From Actinophytocola algeriensis (lineage in GTDB: Bacteria; Actinomycetota; Actinomycetes; Mycobacteriales; Pseudonocardiaceae): DNA of 64,000 nt. This document shows, one piece after another, positions 25,397 to 34,083 of this stretch. Under the pieces are notes generated by a model. It was not told the DNA's origin and searched no databases. It was given only the letters and a program-made list of their open reading frames with translations. A program made the translations under genes and the position numbers. The stretch covers positions 434,001-498,000 of the forward strand of contig NZ_JACHJQ010000007.1 in the NCBI RefSeq assembly GCF_014203735.1, in the 5' to 3' direction. How positions within the stretch are numbered: the stretch's first letter is position 1; every line of letters begins with the position of its first letter.

Positions 25397-25810
25397 TCGA
25401 ACTGCGGCAAGACTCGTCGAGCAGGTGCACCCGGTCAGGTGATCCTGGAATCGCACTGGACTTGGCGACAGCTGTCTTGTCGAGGTCGAAGAACCCGCCC
25501 CGCCTGGCGGCGTCTGGACGGGTATCTGGGACGGCTCACCACTGTTTGTGCTGGTAGAAGAGTTCTCCAGCAAGACGCGCCCCCTCACGTTCCGCCACTG
25601 AGTGATGACGCTCTGAGCAATCTCTCCACCGAACGGGGGTTCGTAATTCGCAGACGGACACGGATGCGTTCTGCGCCAATAACCTCTACCCGGGGTGATC
25701 GAACGCCGTGAGGCCGAGAGATGGAAGCGGCCTCCCTGTTGCACCAGGAAGGCCGCTCGACACCCTCACACCATGACCGTTCCAAGGGACATGCCAAGAA
25801 AGGCGTCGCA
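25397..25810. other. interval without supported gene
   Basis: Upstream of two divergent genes. Holds the compound hairpin at 25726-25757. The continuation of the minus-strand frame to 25744 has no protein-like character. Confidence 0.5.
25726..25757. other. compound hairpin
   Basis: AGCGGCCT (25726-25733) pairs with AGGCCGCT (25750-25757); after a one-base internal mismatch, CCTG pairs with CAGG around a 6-base loop. No T-run, so not a standard terminator. Confidence 0.6.
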
Positions 25811-26086
25811 GTGAGTCTAGAACGACCGAGCGCATCATCATCGACGGAGCGTCGAACTTTCGGCAGTTTGGGTGACAGCACCACGCCGCAACCTGACGCT
25901 CCAACGCCGGAGCCGTCACACGATCAGGCGCTTCAGTTCGTGCATGCCTTGACGCAGGTGACAAGGAGCTGGGGCAGCACGCTGCGTCTCGTCTTCCTCG
26001 TCGTCGCAGTGGGAGCGACGGTGCGCATGTTGGTTGGCCCGATCCCGTGGGACCAGCTAGCCGCACTGCTCGAACTCGGGAAGTAG
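25811..26086 (+). CDS. small single-TM protein
   Basis: 91 aa from a GTG with AAGAAAGG about 10 bases upstream. A polar N-terminal half (Ser/Pro/Thr-rich) leads to one membrane helix (TLRLVFLVVAVGATVRMLV) and a short tail. Function unknown. Confidence 0.5.
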   Translation: MSLERPSASSSTERRTFGSLGDSTTPQPDAPTPEPSHDQALQFVHALTQVTRSWGSTLRLVFLVVAVGATVRMLVGPIPWDQLAALLELGK

Positions 26087-26219
26087 CAGACGCCGCGACC
26101 GCTACACCTACATCGTGCTTCTGCGGTCAGCTCGCACCGTCGGGGTGGAGTCATGGCTTTCGGTCGGCAGGCGCCAACCCCGGCCAGTCAACCGATGGCA
26201 ACGCGAGCTTTGTAGCTGG

Positions 26220-27057
26220 CTAGCCGCGGGGCCAGAACGGTGTCCACCCGCTGCTGCACGTCTCAGGTAGGTACGTTCGCGCCTTGTTGCGGTCGCCGAA
26301 GCACACACGGAACTCCGCAGTGTCATCGGGACTGAGTGAGACGGAGATGGGTTTGGGGGGAACCCGGTAGATCGTCCCGTCCGGTTTCCGTCGTTCGAAG
26401 CCATCGCTGTTGAAGTACGCCGGAAGCTCCTCACCGTTCCGGCGGACGGCAAGGATGGCAGACTTGCGGTCCCCCTCGTCGTCATAGAGCAGGAACTGTT
26501 TGTGGTCTGGGCAGAAGTCTGCGTGGGCACGCTTCTTTCTCGACTCAGCGGAAATGATGTCCGACGGGCAGGGCGCGATCTCGGCTTCCGCCGCGACGTC
26601 GCTAGGCGCGCTGGTCGACGTGGCGTCGCTCGCTGGAGGTCGGTCGCGCAAGACGAGGATGCCACCGACGACTAGCCCAATGATCAGGACGCTGGCCACT
26701 ATCGCGGTGTGCCAGACCAGCACCCCTCGCCAAACCTTGCGTCTCCAGAAGCCCTTCGGCGGTGGCGATGGTTCCTCGACGCGGCTTGCGCGCGCGGCAC
26801 GAAGCTTCTCCGGGATGTCATCGGTTCGACCCTTGGCGACGAGCAGCAGAAACAGCGCCTGGACGTCTTCGTCTCGGCGTGGGAGCCGCTTGTGGTTGCG
26901 GCCAGTCGCGGACCGTGGCCGGCGCCAGGCTGTAGTTCGCCTTCCTCTGCAAGCGGTTACACGCCTCTTCGGGCGATCGTGCACCGCCTGCTTGCCAGGC
27001 CTGATCGAACGCTTCCCAGAAGGCTCTCACGGCAGCTGGCTCATCTTGCTTGGTCAC
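26220..27057 (-). pseudogene. frameshifted HTH-membrane-anchor protein
   Basis: Two overlapping frames together make one plausible protein. The first (27057 to about 26890) has MTKQDEPAAVRAFWEAFDQ and ends its sensible part at LAPATVRDWPQ. The second picks up with KRLPRRDEDVQALFLLLVAKG, then a membrane helix (IVASVLIIGLVVGGILVL) and an extracytoplasmic domain ending CSSGWTPFWPRG. Actinobacterial proteins of this layout have a continuous N-terminal helix-turn-helix-like domain across the junction. A one-base shift near 26880-26900 splits it. Either a real mutation or a sequencing error; if the second frame is used alone, it lacks a clear start. Confidence 0.6.
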
Positions 27058-27241
27058 GACTGGATTATCGCGAGCGTCTCAATTTGGTTTCAACTGATGT
27101 CTACATTTTCACCCCACGGGAGCAGAACACCGCGAGTCGCGCGCGACTCGCTCGACCCGCGCAGGTCAGAGCCTCGAAGGTGGTTGCACGACAGAAGGGC
27201 GCGTGGGTTGCGTCCACAACCATCGACAGGAGACGTTCTCA

Positions 27242-28177
27242 GTGACGACTCGACACTTGGCGACTCAAGGAGTATTGAGCCGCACGATCAGCTCGGTATT
27301 GACCGCGGCGCTCGCCACAACGCTGCTGCTGGTCCCGCCAGCCGGAGCGCAGACAGCGAAGCCCGAACCGGTCCGCCAGCTCGGTACCGTCGTGCGCGTT
27401 GTCGACGGCGACACGATCATCACCGACATCGGCGGACAGCAGCACCGCATCCGCGTCACCGGCATCAATGCCATGGAACTGACCGACTACGACGAGGGCG
27501 AGCTCAAGGGCGACTGCCATGCCGTCAAGGCCACCCGCGTCATGAAGGACCTCGTCCTGGGGAAGGAGGTCCGCTTCATCGCGCAGGACAAGAACAGCAC
27601 GAGCGGTGACCGGCTACGGCGCAGGATCCAACTGCTGGACGGGAAGAAGACCGACCCGGCCGCGAAGCTGCTCCGGCAGGGCCTGGCCCTGTGGTTGCCC
27701 AACAAGACCGAGCACCGGCCCAACAAGCACTACGCCAAGCTGGCAGCGGATGCTGCCCGCGCTCGCAAGGGGTTGTGGAACAGCCAAGCCTGCGGGATGG
27801 GCCCCGACCAGGGCGCCCGCCTGGAGGTGAAGGTGAAGTGGCAGGGCAAGGAGACGGTCACCATCACCAACCACAGCGCGGCGCCGGTCAATCTGACGAA
27901 CTGGTGGCTTCGTGACAGCTCCAAGCACGGCAACCTCGCCCACGGCTACACGTTCAAGGCGGGCACCGTCGTTCCGGCTGGCGGCAGCATCGTCGTCTAC
28001 TCGACGAAGGGTGCCAACGGCCCCGGCCAGCACAACTGGGGCCTGCCGAACCCGGTGTTCGACAACGTGACCAAGGCGCCAACCAACATGGCCGATGGCG
28101 CCTACCTGTTCGACCCGCAGGGGGACGTGCGGGCGGCGCAGCAGTACACGCCGAAGGCGTTCATCCAGTTCCCGTAG
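27242..28177 (+). CDS. secreted thermonuclease-family protein with lamin-tail domain
   Basis: 311 aa from a GTG with AGGAGACG upstream. A signal peptide (TAALATTLLLVPPAGAQT, cleavage likely near residue 36) precedes an SNase-like domain (about 45-180): VVRVVDGDTI, RIRVTGINAMEL, and GDRLRRRIQLL carrying candidate catalytic Arg/Glu/Arg residues. A C-terminal lamin-tail-type beta domain (about 190-311) follows: VTITNHSAAPVNLTNWWLRD. SNase domains cut DNA and RNA with calcium; lamin-tail domains accompany secreted nucleases. Third secreted nuclease of the window together with the two NucA/NucB proteins. Confidence 0.88.
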   Translation: MTTRHLATQGVLSRTISSVLTAALATTLLLVPPAGAQTAKPEPVRQLGTVVRVVDGDTIITDIGGQQHRIRVTGINAMELTDYDEGELKGDCHAVKATRVMKDLVLGKEVRFIAQDKNSTSGDRLRRRIQLLDGKKTDPAAKLLRQGLALWLPNKTEHRPNKHYAKLAADAARARKGLWNSQACGMGPDQGARLEVKVKWQGKETVTITNHSAAPVNLTNWWLRDSSKHGNLAHGYTFKAGTVVPAGGSIVVYSTKGANGPGQHNWGLPNPVFDNVTKAPTNMADGAYLFDPQGDVRAAQQYTPKAFIQFP

Positions 28178-28600
28178 GCCGCGTTTCATCGCCGGATGGG
28201 GTCGAGCATCTCGACAAGCTTGGTCCCATCCGGTGGTACGGCGCGTGCCGTCCACGGAGGCCGGCCGGGCATGCCTATTCGGGTCCAAAACAGAGAACGC
28301 CAGGTGCCTGACGTGGTGCGACTGAGCCGCCCGCTCCCCTGGGCTACTCGTTCGCACTGGTACAGCGCCAGTGCCCTCTCACCGGACGAACAAACACTCT
28401 CCGGTGCCGCTTTCCGGAAGGAACACATGATCAAGGTCCAAGGTCGAGCTCGTCTCAACGCGCGCGCAGCACGCAGGCGCTCGGCGACGGTCGTTGAGCT
28501 GCCTTTCCGGCTCACGAACACAGCCCAGCAAAGCTCCCGGAAGTGCGGCAATGCTCGTGGGCTGGATGTAGCCGGTTGAGTGGGATCCCTGCCAAATCAC
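28178..28600. other. interval without supported gene
   Basis: Only the compound hairpin at 28192-28233 stands out; the rest shows no coding or structural signal that I can defend. Confidence 0.5.
28192..28233 (+). terminator. compound hairpin after the SNase gene
   Basis: Fifteen bases after the stop, CCGGATGGG (28192-28200) pairs perfectly with CCCATCCGG (28225-28233) and, inside, GTCGAG-cat-CTCGAC forms a second perfect stem. Probably ends the SNase transcript although no T-run follows. Confidence 0.6.
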
Positions 28601-28862
28601 TCAGTCGAAGACCTGGGAGACCTCGGCCCTAATCCGCCGGGAGTTGCTGTCGACGACGAGATACCAGTAGTCGTCGTAGGGCACCTCCAGGATAACCGGG
28701 CTGACATCGGTGAAGCCGCCGTGATACTCGTATTCGTCGCCGTCGACGTAAGCCTGATAGTGGTCGCTGTCCATGAGACAGACCCTTGCCGTCGAACCGC
28801 GCAGCCACCTCGAAGCGCGCACCGCCTGCGACAGATCCCAGCTCCCGGAAGACGTGTTCCAC
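28601..28862 (-). pseudogene. frameshifted DUF1883 protein
   Basis: One frame, from a GTG at 28862, reads VEHVFRELGSVAGGARFEVAARFDG, the N-terminal strands of DUF1883. The next frame then continues ARVCLMDSDHYQAYVDGD, YEYHGGFTDVSP and YWYLVVDSNS to the stop at 28601, the rest of that domain. The shift lies in GACGGCAAGG near 28780-28790. Intact, it would be about 87 aa. DUF1883 has a small beta-sandwich fold of unknown function, sometimes fused to TIR domains. Either decay or a sequencing error. Confidence 0.7.
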
Positions 28863-29325
28863 CCGACTACAAGTAGCGGATGACCGCTGGTTCGGAAAGT
28901 CGGCAGACCGCATAGGGACCGATCGGCCCAACCACGAGCTGGCGAAGCGATGCGTAAACCAGGCAACGCAGCCGGAGGAACCAGGACTCCGATACCGCCG
29001 CTCGGACGGTCCGCGAACCCCCGTAACAGTACGTAGCGCAGCTCGGCCTGAGTTCGGCCTCGGCGCCCCTCACATAGCGGCATCAACTCTGCTGCTCGGC
29101 TTCCTGAGATGACCGCTCGTAGCCAGCGATCGTCCATTGCAGTGGAGCTATCGCCACCTGCTCACTATGCGTGAGATTCGCCAGTAGCCTGGGTCGTGCT
29201 CGCGGGGGTTCGCCAGCAAACTGGGGTGAAGTGACGTATGGGTAGCGGCATCGTCCGCCAGTAAACCGTGTTCACGCTTCTCCTCCTTTGCTTGCCACAT
29301 CTAGCACTGGGGAGCAGGTCTAAAC
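28863..29325. other. intergenic region with direct repeats
   Basis: No protein gene supported. Near its right end are three related repeats: CGCCAGTAGCCTGGG (29179), CGCCAGCAAACTGGG (29211) and CGCCAGTAAACCGTG (29256), all in the same orientation upstream of a secreted nuclease gene. They may be regulator-binding sites. Confidence 0.45.
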
Positions 29326-30594
29326 GTGAGACGAAGAATCTTCGCGCTCATTTTCGGCACGATGTTCATCCTCTCGACTACCTCTGTGTCTGCCGAAGAG
29401 GCGGCAGACGTCCGGACCGACAATCGACCACCATCATCCAGTTCGCCGATCAAAGCAGCGGGCGTGCCAAGCGACTCGCTTCCGCCGATCCAGTACTCAA
29501 GCCCGCAAGCCGCGTTTGAAGAGTCGTGCGGTGAGGTCAGCAAGGAAGGTTTCCAGGCGTGCATCACGCCGACGGAAACCAAGCTGTCCGCAGATGAGCT
29601 CCGCGCGCTTCACGCGTCCGCGGCCGGCACGCAGGACGTGATCGACCTCCCTGATTGGTGCTACAACTACAGCGGTTCGTGGTACTTCCTTCGTAAACAA
29701 GCGTGCCTGATCGACACTGCCGAGTACATAATCCGGAACCAGCCGTCGGGGACGCCGGTCGGTGGGATGCGTTTTTCGTACTGGTTTTTCAGTTTTACCT
29801 CCGAGTTGCAGCGCAACTGGCAGTCGCAGATCGAGTTCATGCCGGTGACGGGAACGACGTGGGGTCTGGCGATTGGCTCGACCATGGAAGGAGCGGCCGA
29901 CTGCACGGGGTTCTGCACGACCCTCTTTCACAACTTTCCGCCCCAGCCTGCAGTGGAGAACGTGATCGTGGGAGGTGACGCGCAGTTCGAAACGACTGCG
30001 ACTAACCCGAGCGCTGTTGGACACGCAAACACCGAGTTCAGGATGCGGTTCAAGAGCCCGTGTTGCCCGCTGTCATCGCCCGCCACGTCCTCGCCGCCCC
30101 GAGTGCGCTGTGACAACGCGACACCGGGGCGCGGTATCGGCTGTGTCTTCCCGGACTACACGCCCACGATGGTCTACACCGATGACCCGCAGTACTGCTG
30201 CCCGGAGGTCGCCCGGCACATCCTGCAAGCCCAGCAGTCCGGCCTGCCCGGCGCGTATCCGAGCGGGACACCGCTGACCCGTTTGACCGACCAGTCGCTG
30301 ATCGACTCAAACGGCCGGGTGGCGTGCAAGGACAGCTACGTCCGCCCCACGGGCAAGAGCTGCGATGAGTACCCGTTCCGCAGCAGCTGGCAGGGAGCGC
30401 GAACAGGCGGCGGAAACCCCCGGTCGTTCAACTGGTGCTCCATCCCTCAGGTGCCGGGTGGCAGCGGGCCAGCTGGATACAGCGTCTGCATGGTGATCAA
30501 TACTCAGAACACCGACGCGGGCCGCTACCTCGGCATCTTCTATGGGGAGAACCGGGTGATCGACAATGACCCGTTCCGGGTCTGGGCGTACTAG
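29326..30594 (+). CDS. secreted NucA/NucB-type nuclease (cassette 1)
   Basis: 422 aa. Signal peptide (RRRIFALIFGTMFILSTTSVSA) and a 270-residue Cys-containing middle region lead to a C-terminal deoxyribonuclease NucA/NucB domain (PF14040, about 335-422): KSCDEYPFRSSWQ, a central NWCSIPQ segment and the closing NRVIDNDPFRVWAY. Sporulation nuclease NucB and Nuc-type toxins share the DEYPF motif with its catalytic Asp/Glu. The start at 29326 follows a GGGAGCAGG sequence. The following gene encodes a small cytoplasmic protein whose paralogue also follows the second NucA/NucB gene (35183), supporting a toxin-immunity reading. Confidence 0.85.
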   Translation: MRRRIFALIFGTMFILSTTSVSAEEAADVRTDNRPPSSSSPIKAAGVPSDSLPPIQYSSPQAAFEESCGEVSKEGFQACITPTETKLSADELRALHASAAGTQDVIDLPDWCYNYSGSWYFLRKQACLIDTAEYIIRNQPSGTPVGGMRFSYWFFSFTSELQRNWQSQIEFMPVTGTTWGLAIGSTMEGAADCTGFCTTLFHNFPPQPAVENVIVGGDAQFETTATNPSAVGHANTEFRMRFKSPCCPLSSPATSSPPRVRCDNATPGRGIGCVFPDYTPTMVYTDDPQYCCPEVARHILQAQQSGLPGAYPSGTPLTRLTDQSLIDSNGRVACKDSYVRPTGKSCDEYPFRSSWQGARTGGGNPRSFNWCSIPQVPGGSGPAGYSVCMVINTQNTDAGRYLGIFYGENRVIDNDPFRVWAY

Positions 30595-30629
30595 CTGATC
30601 ACGCCGATCACCGTGTTTGGATAGACCAT

Positions 30630-31145
30630 ATGAGCGAAGAAGTTGGTCACGGCTCAGTCCATGTCGACTACCACACGTTCTGGCTCAGCGAACGGGAAGA
30701 TCCGATGCCGACGCCAGGCGCACGACCGTCAAATGGATTGGTGTCGCCACAGCCGGGTGCGGTCGAGATCTGGGCTGGCACTCATACCGGTAGCGTGCCC
30801 GTCGCGGTGGAGGTACGCGACAGCGCACCACCCGCGGACGACGTCGCCGAGTGGGATGACGTGGTCGAGACCAACGTGCAGAGCCAACGCGGCAATCTGC
30901 TGGTCACCAGCTTCTTCGCTCATATGCCAAAGGAACTGCCTAATCTTGCAGGCTCTGGCGCGGGCCTGTACCGCATCCGGTTCTACGTTCGCGGCCGAGA
31001 CTCTGGAAGCTCGTATGACTCATACGCCCCGGCCGAGGAGTACCGGATCATCTCCTGGCCCGTCAAGCAACCGACCCCGGAACGCATCTATAAGCAGACA
31101 GATGCATATGGTCGAGCTCTTCGCGGGGAGGACGGCGAGGCATAG
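30630..31145 (+). CDS. putative immunity protein of NucA/NucB cassette 1
   Basis: 171 aa, no signal peptide, acidic. It shares three blocks in the same order with the protein at 36589: GAVEIWAGTHTGSVPVAVEV versus VRIELWTARPEP; GLYRIRFYVRGRD versus GEYGVIVYVRDDP; and AEEYRIISWP versus AERWLVQLWP. Predicted all-beta fold. Both copies sit directly downstream of a secreted NucA/NucB nuclease, here 36 bases apart, hence the immunity proposal. No binding data; the alternative is a general beta-sandwich protein unrelated to the nuclease. Confidence 0.65.
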   Translation: MSEEVGHGSVHVDYHTFWLSEREDPMPTPGARPSNGLVSPQPGAVEIWAGTHTGSVPVAVEVRDSAPPADDVAEWDDVVETNVQSQRGNLLVTSFFAHMPKELPNLAGSGAGLYRIRFYVRGRDSGSSYDSYAPAEEYRIISWPVKQPTPERIYKQTDAYGRALRGEDGEA

Positions 31146-31332
31146 CGGAAGCGTGCTGAGGCTTGTCCCAGGCGCGGCCGCTAGTACCGCCCGGCCAGGT
31201 ACTCCCCTGCCGCTGCCCCTCGGCAGGAACCTTGTCCGAGCTCTACCTCGATGATGTACCGCTGACGATGATCAGCTGGCGACTGCCCTCTCGACCTGTA
31301 GCGAACGGTACCGATCCAGCGACACTCTCCCC

Positions 31333-31824
31333 ATGGAGACCGCCGCACTCATCGTGTCACTCCTCGCTGTCCTCGTCGCGGGTGGAGCGGCCTGGTACAC
31401 CCGCGGCCAGAAGTTGGCAGCTGACCGGGCTGTCGAGGAGGCGGCAAGATCAGCCGATGCCTCCGAGCGATCGGCCGACACCGCTGAGTCCGGGCTCGAA
31501 CTCCAGCGAGTTGCCGAGCGTCGGGCCGAGGAAGCCGCAGAACGAACCGGGGTCACCTGGGAGTTGCTGCGCACAGGCAACAGCACGTACACGCTGTACA
31601 ACCGTGGGACGCACGCCGCATACGACGTCCGAGTCGACTTGGCGGACCTGGGCGGCATCGGTGCTGGCGTCGAGTCGTTCGATGAGTTTCCCGCTGATCA
31701 TGCCGAGCAGTACATGCTTTCGAGAGGGATCGCCTCAACGACGACTTCGATAGTCGTGAGGTGGCATCAGCGTCAGGATCGGGCTGACACGCCGAAACGC
31801 CAATCGCTGCCAGTGGACTTCTGA
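31333..31824 (+). CDS. membrane-anchored coiled-coil protein
   Basis: 163 aa. N-terminal membrane helix (AALIVSLLAVLVAGGAAWYT), an Ala/Glu/Arg-rich coiled coil (about 28-75), and a C-terminal beta domain (TWELLRTGNSTYTLYNRGTHAAYDV). Frequent architecture in actinomycetes, function unknown. Confidence 0.65.
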   Translation: METAALIVSLLAVLVAGGAAWYTRGQKLAADRAVEEAARSADASERSADTAESGLELQRVAERRAEEAAERTGVTWELLRTGNSTYTLYNRGTHAAYDVRVDLADLGGIGAGVESFDEFPADHAEQYMLSRGIASTTTSIVVRWHQRQDRADTPKRQSLPVDF

Positions 31825-31898
31825 ACACTTTCCGAGCTGCCACGTCGCTCGGCAGGCAATCAGCCCGGCTCAACACCGAGAGGACGAGGAAGGACGGA

Positions 31899-32375
31899 AT
31901 GGACAGCCGCCGCATGCAGCTCGACCAGCAGCAATGCTGGGAGCGACTTCGTACTGCTGCGATTGGGCGGCTGTCCTACACCGAGCACGCGCTACCGGTT
32001 ATCCGAGCCGTGCCGTTCGTGATCGACGCGACCCGCGTCATCGTCGCGCTCCAGCACTCGGCTTCACGACCCGCCGCATTCAGCCGAGTGGCGATCGTGG
32101 CCTTCGAGGCTGGCGAGTGGTCACCAGACACCCAAACAGGCTGGTCAGTGCACTTCACCGGCAAGGCCCAGGTGCTGCCGACAGACGAGGTCGTCCAGGT
32201 CCGTGACCTCGGCCTGCACGCATGGATCGATGGCGAGCCAGCGCTCTATGTTCGGTTAGAGACGGCGTCACTGGCAGGTACCTGTCTGACTTCGGCGACA
32301 TTCCATCCGCCGCAGCAACGGACCGGTGTACCCACCTTTCCAGGCCAGGTAGTCGACAGCTCGTTGGACACTTAG
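31899..32375 (+). CDS. pyridoxamine 5'-phosphate oxidase-fold protein
   Basis: 158 aa of the flavin-binding split-barrel family: LDQQQCWERLRTAAIGRLSY, PVIRAVPFVIDATRVIVAL and WSVHFTGKAQVL. Members bind FMN or F420. The sequence gives no clue to its substrate. Convergent with lsr2, sharing 4 bases. Confidence 0.75.
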   Translation: MDSRRMQLDQQQCWERLRTAAIGRLSYTEHALPVIRAVPFVIDATRVIVALQHSASRPAAFSRVAIVAFEAGEWSPDTQTGWSVHFTGKAQVLPTDEVVQVRDLGLHAWIDGEPALYVRLETASLAGTCLTSATFHPPQQRTGVPTFPGQVVDSSLDT

Positions 32376-32761
32376 ACCTTGGCCTTGCGCTTCCGACTCT
32401 TGCTGTTCGCCTCGGCCTGCGCCGCCTCAAACGCCTCGATGATGCCGGCCGAGATGCGTCCGCGGTTGGACACCTCGTGGCCGTTGCGCCGTGCCCAGTC
32501 GCGAATGGCCTGCGCCTGCTCGTGGTTGGCGGTCGTCGAGCCGTTGCTCGACTTGGCGGCAGTGCCACGCTTGATGCGGCCGCCGGTTCGCCGAGCGTGG
32601 GCCACGAACTCCTCGAGCGACTTGCGCAGGTTGTCGGCGTTGGCCTCAGTCAGGTCGATCTCGTAGCTGACACCGTCAAGGCCAATGGACACTGTGCTGA
32701 TGTCGTCGGACTGTGTGCCGTCCAAGTCGTCAACGAGCTGGATGGTCACCTGCTGAGCCAT
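32372..32761 (-). CDS. lsr2: Lsr2-type nucleoid-associated protein
   Basis: 129 aa from the ATG at 32761. N-terminal dimerisation domain (VTIQLVDDLDG, then VSIGLDGVSYEIDLTE), a basic linker and the C-terminal DNA-binding helix pair with IRDWARRNGHEVSNRGRIS, whose RGR loop enters the minor groove of AT-rich DNA. Lsr2 silences horizontally acquired genes, like H-NS. A plasmid- or element-borne copy can silence the element itself in a new host. This extra copy among AT-rich acquired genes fits that role. Confidence 0.9.
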   Translation of the reverse strand: MAQQVTIQLVDDLDGTQSDDISTVSIGLDGVSYEIDLTEANADNLRKSLEEFVAHARRTGGRIKRGTAAKSSNGSTTANHEQAQAIRDWARRNGHEVSNRGRISAGIIEAFEAAQAEANSKSRKRKAKV

Positions 32762-32904
32762 GGTACTTACTCCTTGTGGCAAACGAGAAGGGCCGTGCGG
32801 AAGATAGGTCCACAACGGATTCGTTGTCGCCAGGCTACCGCATACTGAATTTAATGATCAGGATTGGCTGCTGGTGTCGCAGTCGGCAGTGGCGTCCAGC
32901 GGGA

Positions 32905-33159
32905 TCAGGCGGATCGCCGTTCCAACCTGGCAAGACGCCGGTCATGGTCTCGTAGGGTGCGGTTGGTGTCTTCGGCGGTTTGACTGAAGGTCTCGCCGAT
33001 GGCGTCCTGGACCTGGTCAAGCTTTTGGTCGAGAGTATCGATACGAGTGTTCAACTGCCGTATTTCGCCACGTAGCTCGTCTCGCAACTCGGCGACGTGC
33101 TGCGACACCGTAGCTTCGATGAAATGCTTGAGATCGTCAAATAGTTGTTCGTTGGTCAT
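32905..33159 (-). CDS. small coiled-coil protein
   Basis: 84 aa, almost entirely helical, with heptads from about 15 to 80 (ELRDELRGEIRQLNTRIDTL, LDQVQDAIGE). Start at the ATG at 33159; the longer frame is not convincing. Function unknown. Confidence 0.55.
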   Translation of the reverse strand: MTNEQLFDDLKHFIEATVSQHVAELRDELRGEIRQLNTRIDTLDQKLDQVQDAIGETFSQTAEDTNRTLRDHDRRLARLERRSA

Positions 33160-33360
33160 ATGCCGATCATTATGGCGAATCTTCCAACGATTTGCAAGAT
33201 GCACAACCTGGCTTCGTGAATTCCACGACATTCCTCCTCCACTTATTCCGACCGGGTTCCCTAATGGCGTTTCGGCAAGGCCCAACGGTTTATCGAAAAC
33301 GGCCCGCATGCAGGGCGAAACGGGGTATGAGCGCATTGGACCAGCAGGATAAAGTGACCG

Positions 33361-33759
33361 ATGGAATGCATCATCTTTCGCCGCGTTGGCGGTAACACCA
33401 AGCAGCGAGGTCTGGGACTACCAGGTCCTGCCGGACGGCGACGGGCGCGTCACGACCAGGACGGACCTTGATGTGCTCCATGAGGGGATCGACGGCCAGG
33501 CCATCGCCGTGTGCGGCTGACGCCCGAGATCTCCATGTGGGTCGACGAAGACGGGGCCATGCAGCCCGAGTGGCGCGTCAACCAGCTGGCGTCGTATATC
33601 TCGACCGGGCTCGGGCGCGCCTTCGAGCTGTTCGTCGGCGTGTCGATGTTCACCGGTGGGATTGACCACCGCGGGAACCTCGAGCCGCTGAGCTGCGGCG
33701 CGCGGACGAACGATCGCCAGCCTGATCGACGAGCTACGCAGCATGCCGGGAGCGAATAA
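33361..33759 (+). pseudogene. degraded DUF3846 gene
   Basis: Pieces of one DUF3846-like protein lie in different frames: VWDYQVLPDGDGRVTTRTDL and GIDGQAIAV in one, then RLTPEISMWVDEDGAMQPEW, FELFVGVSMFTGGID and HRGNLEPL in a second, and TIASLIDELRSMPGANKP in a third. The MWVDEDG and VGVSMFTGG strands mirror MYINDEG and VGPAFVVG of the intact protein at 6007-6867. At least two frame changes are needed, so the gene is probably inactive. Confidence 0.6.
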
Positions 33760-34083
33760 GCCAGGTCACGGCTACCAGCCCTCCTGCCTGTCCAGTTTCT
33801 GTCAACTTAGCATCACCCGGACGCCCTATTGCATAGGACGCTATGCAGCCCGTCAGTAACAGCCTGTTGGCAGGCTTAGTCCAGGTAAGGGCTGTTTGAG
33901 TGAACAAACGATCACTACATTGTGTGATACCGCGCCACAGGGATAGCGTCACCTGGTCCGAAAATCGACGCTGGGGGCAGGGTCGTGCAGGATGTTCATT
34001 TGTCGTGCGCGGCTCCATGTATCGGGGTATTCGCGCATCTCGAAGACCTTGCGCCCCAGTGCTCATTGCAGACTAGGGGCACT
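33760..34083. other. interval without supported gene
   Basis: No coding frame with protein-like character and no strong structure; probably the promoter region of the FG-GAP gene. Confidence 0.45.
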
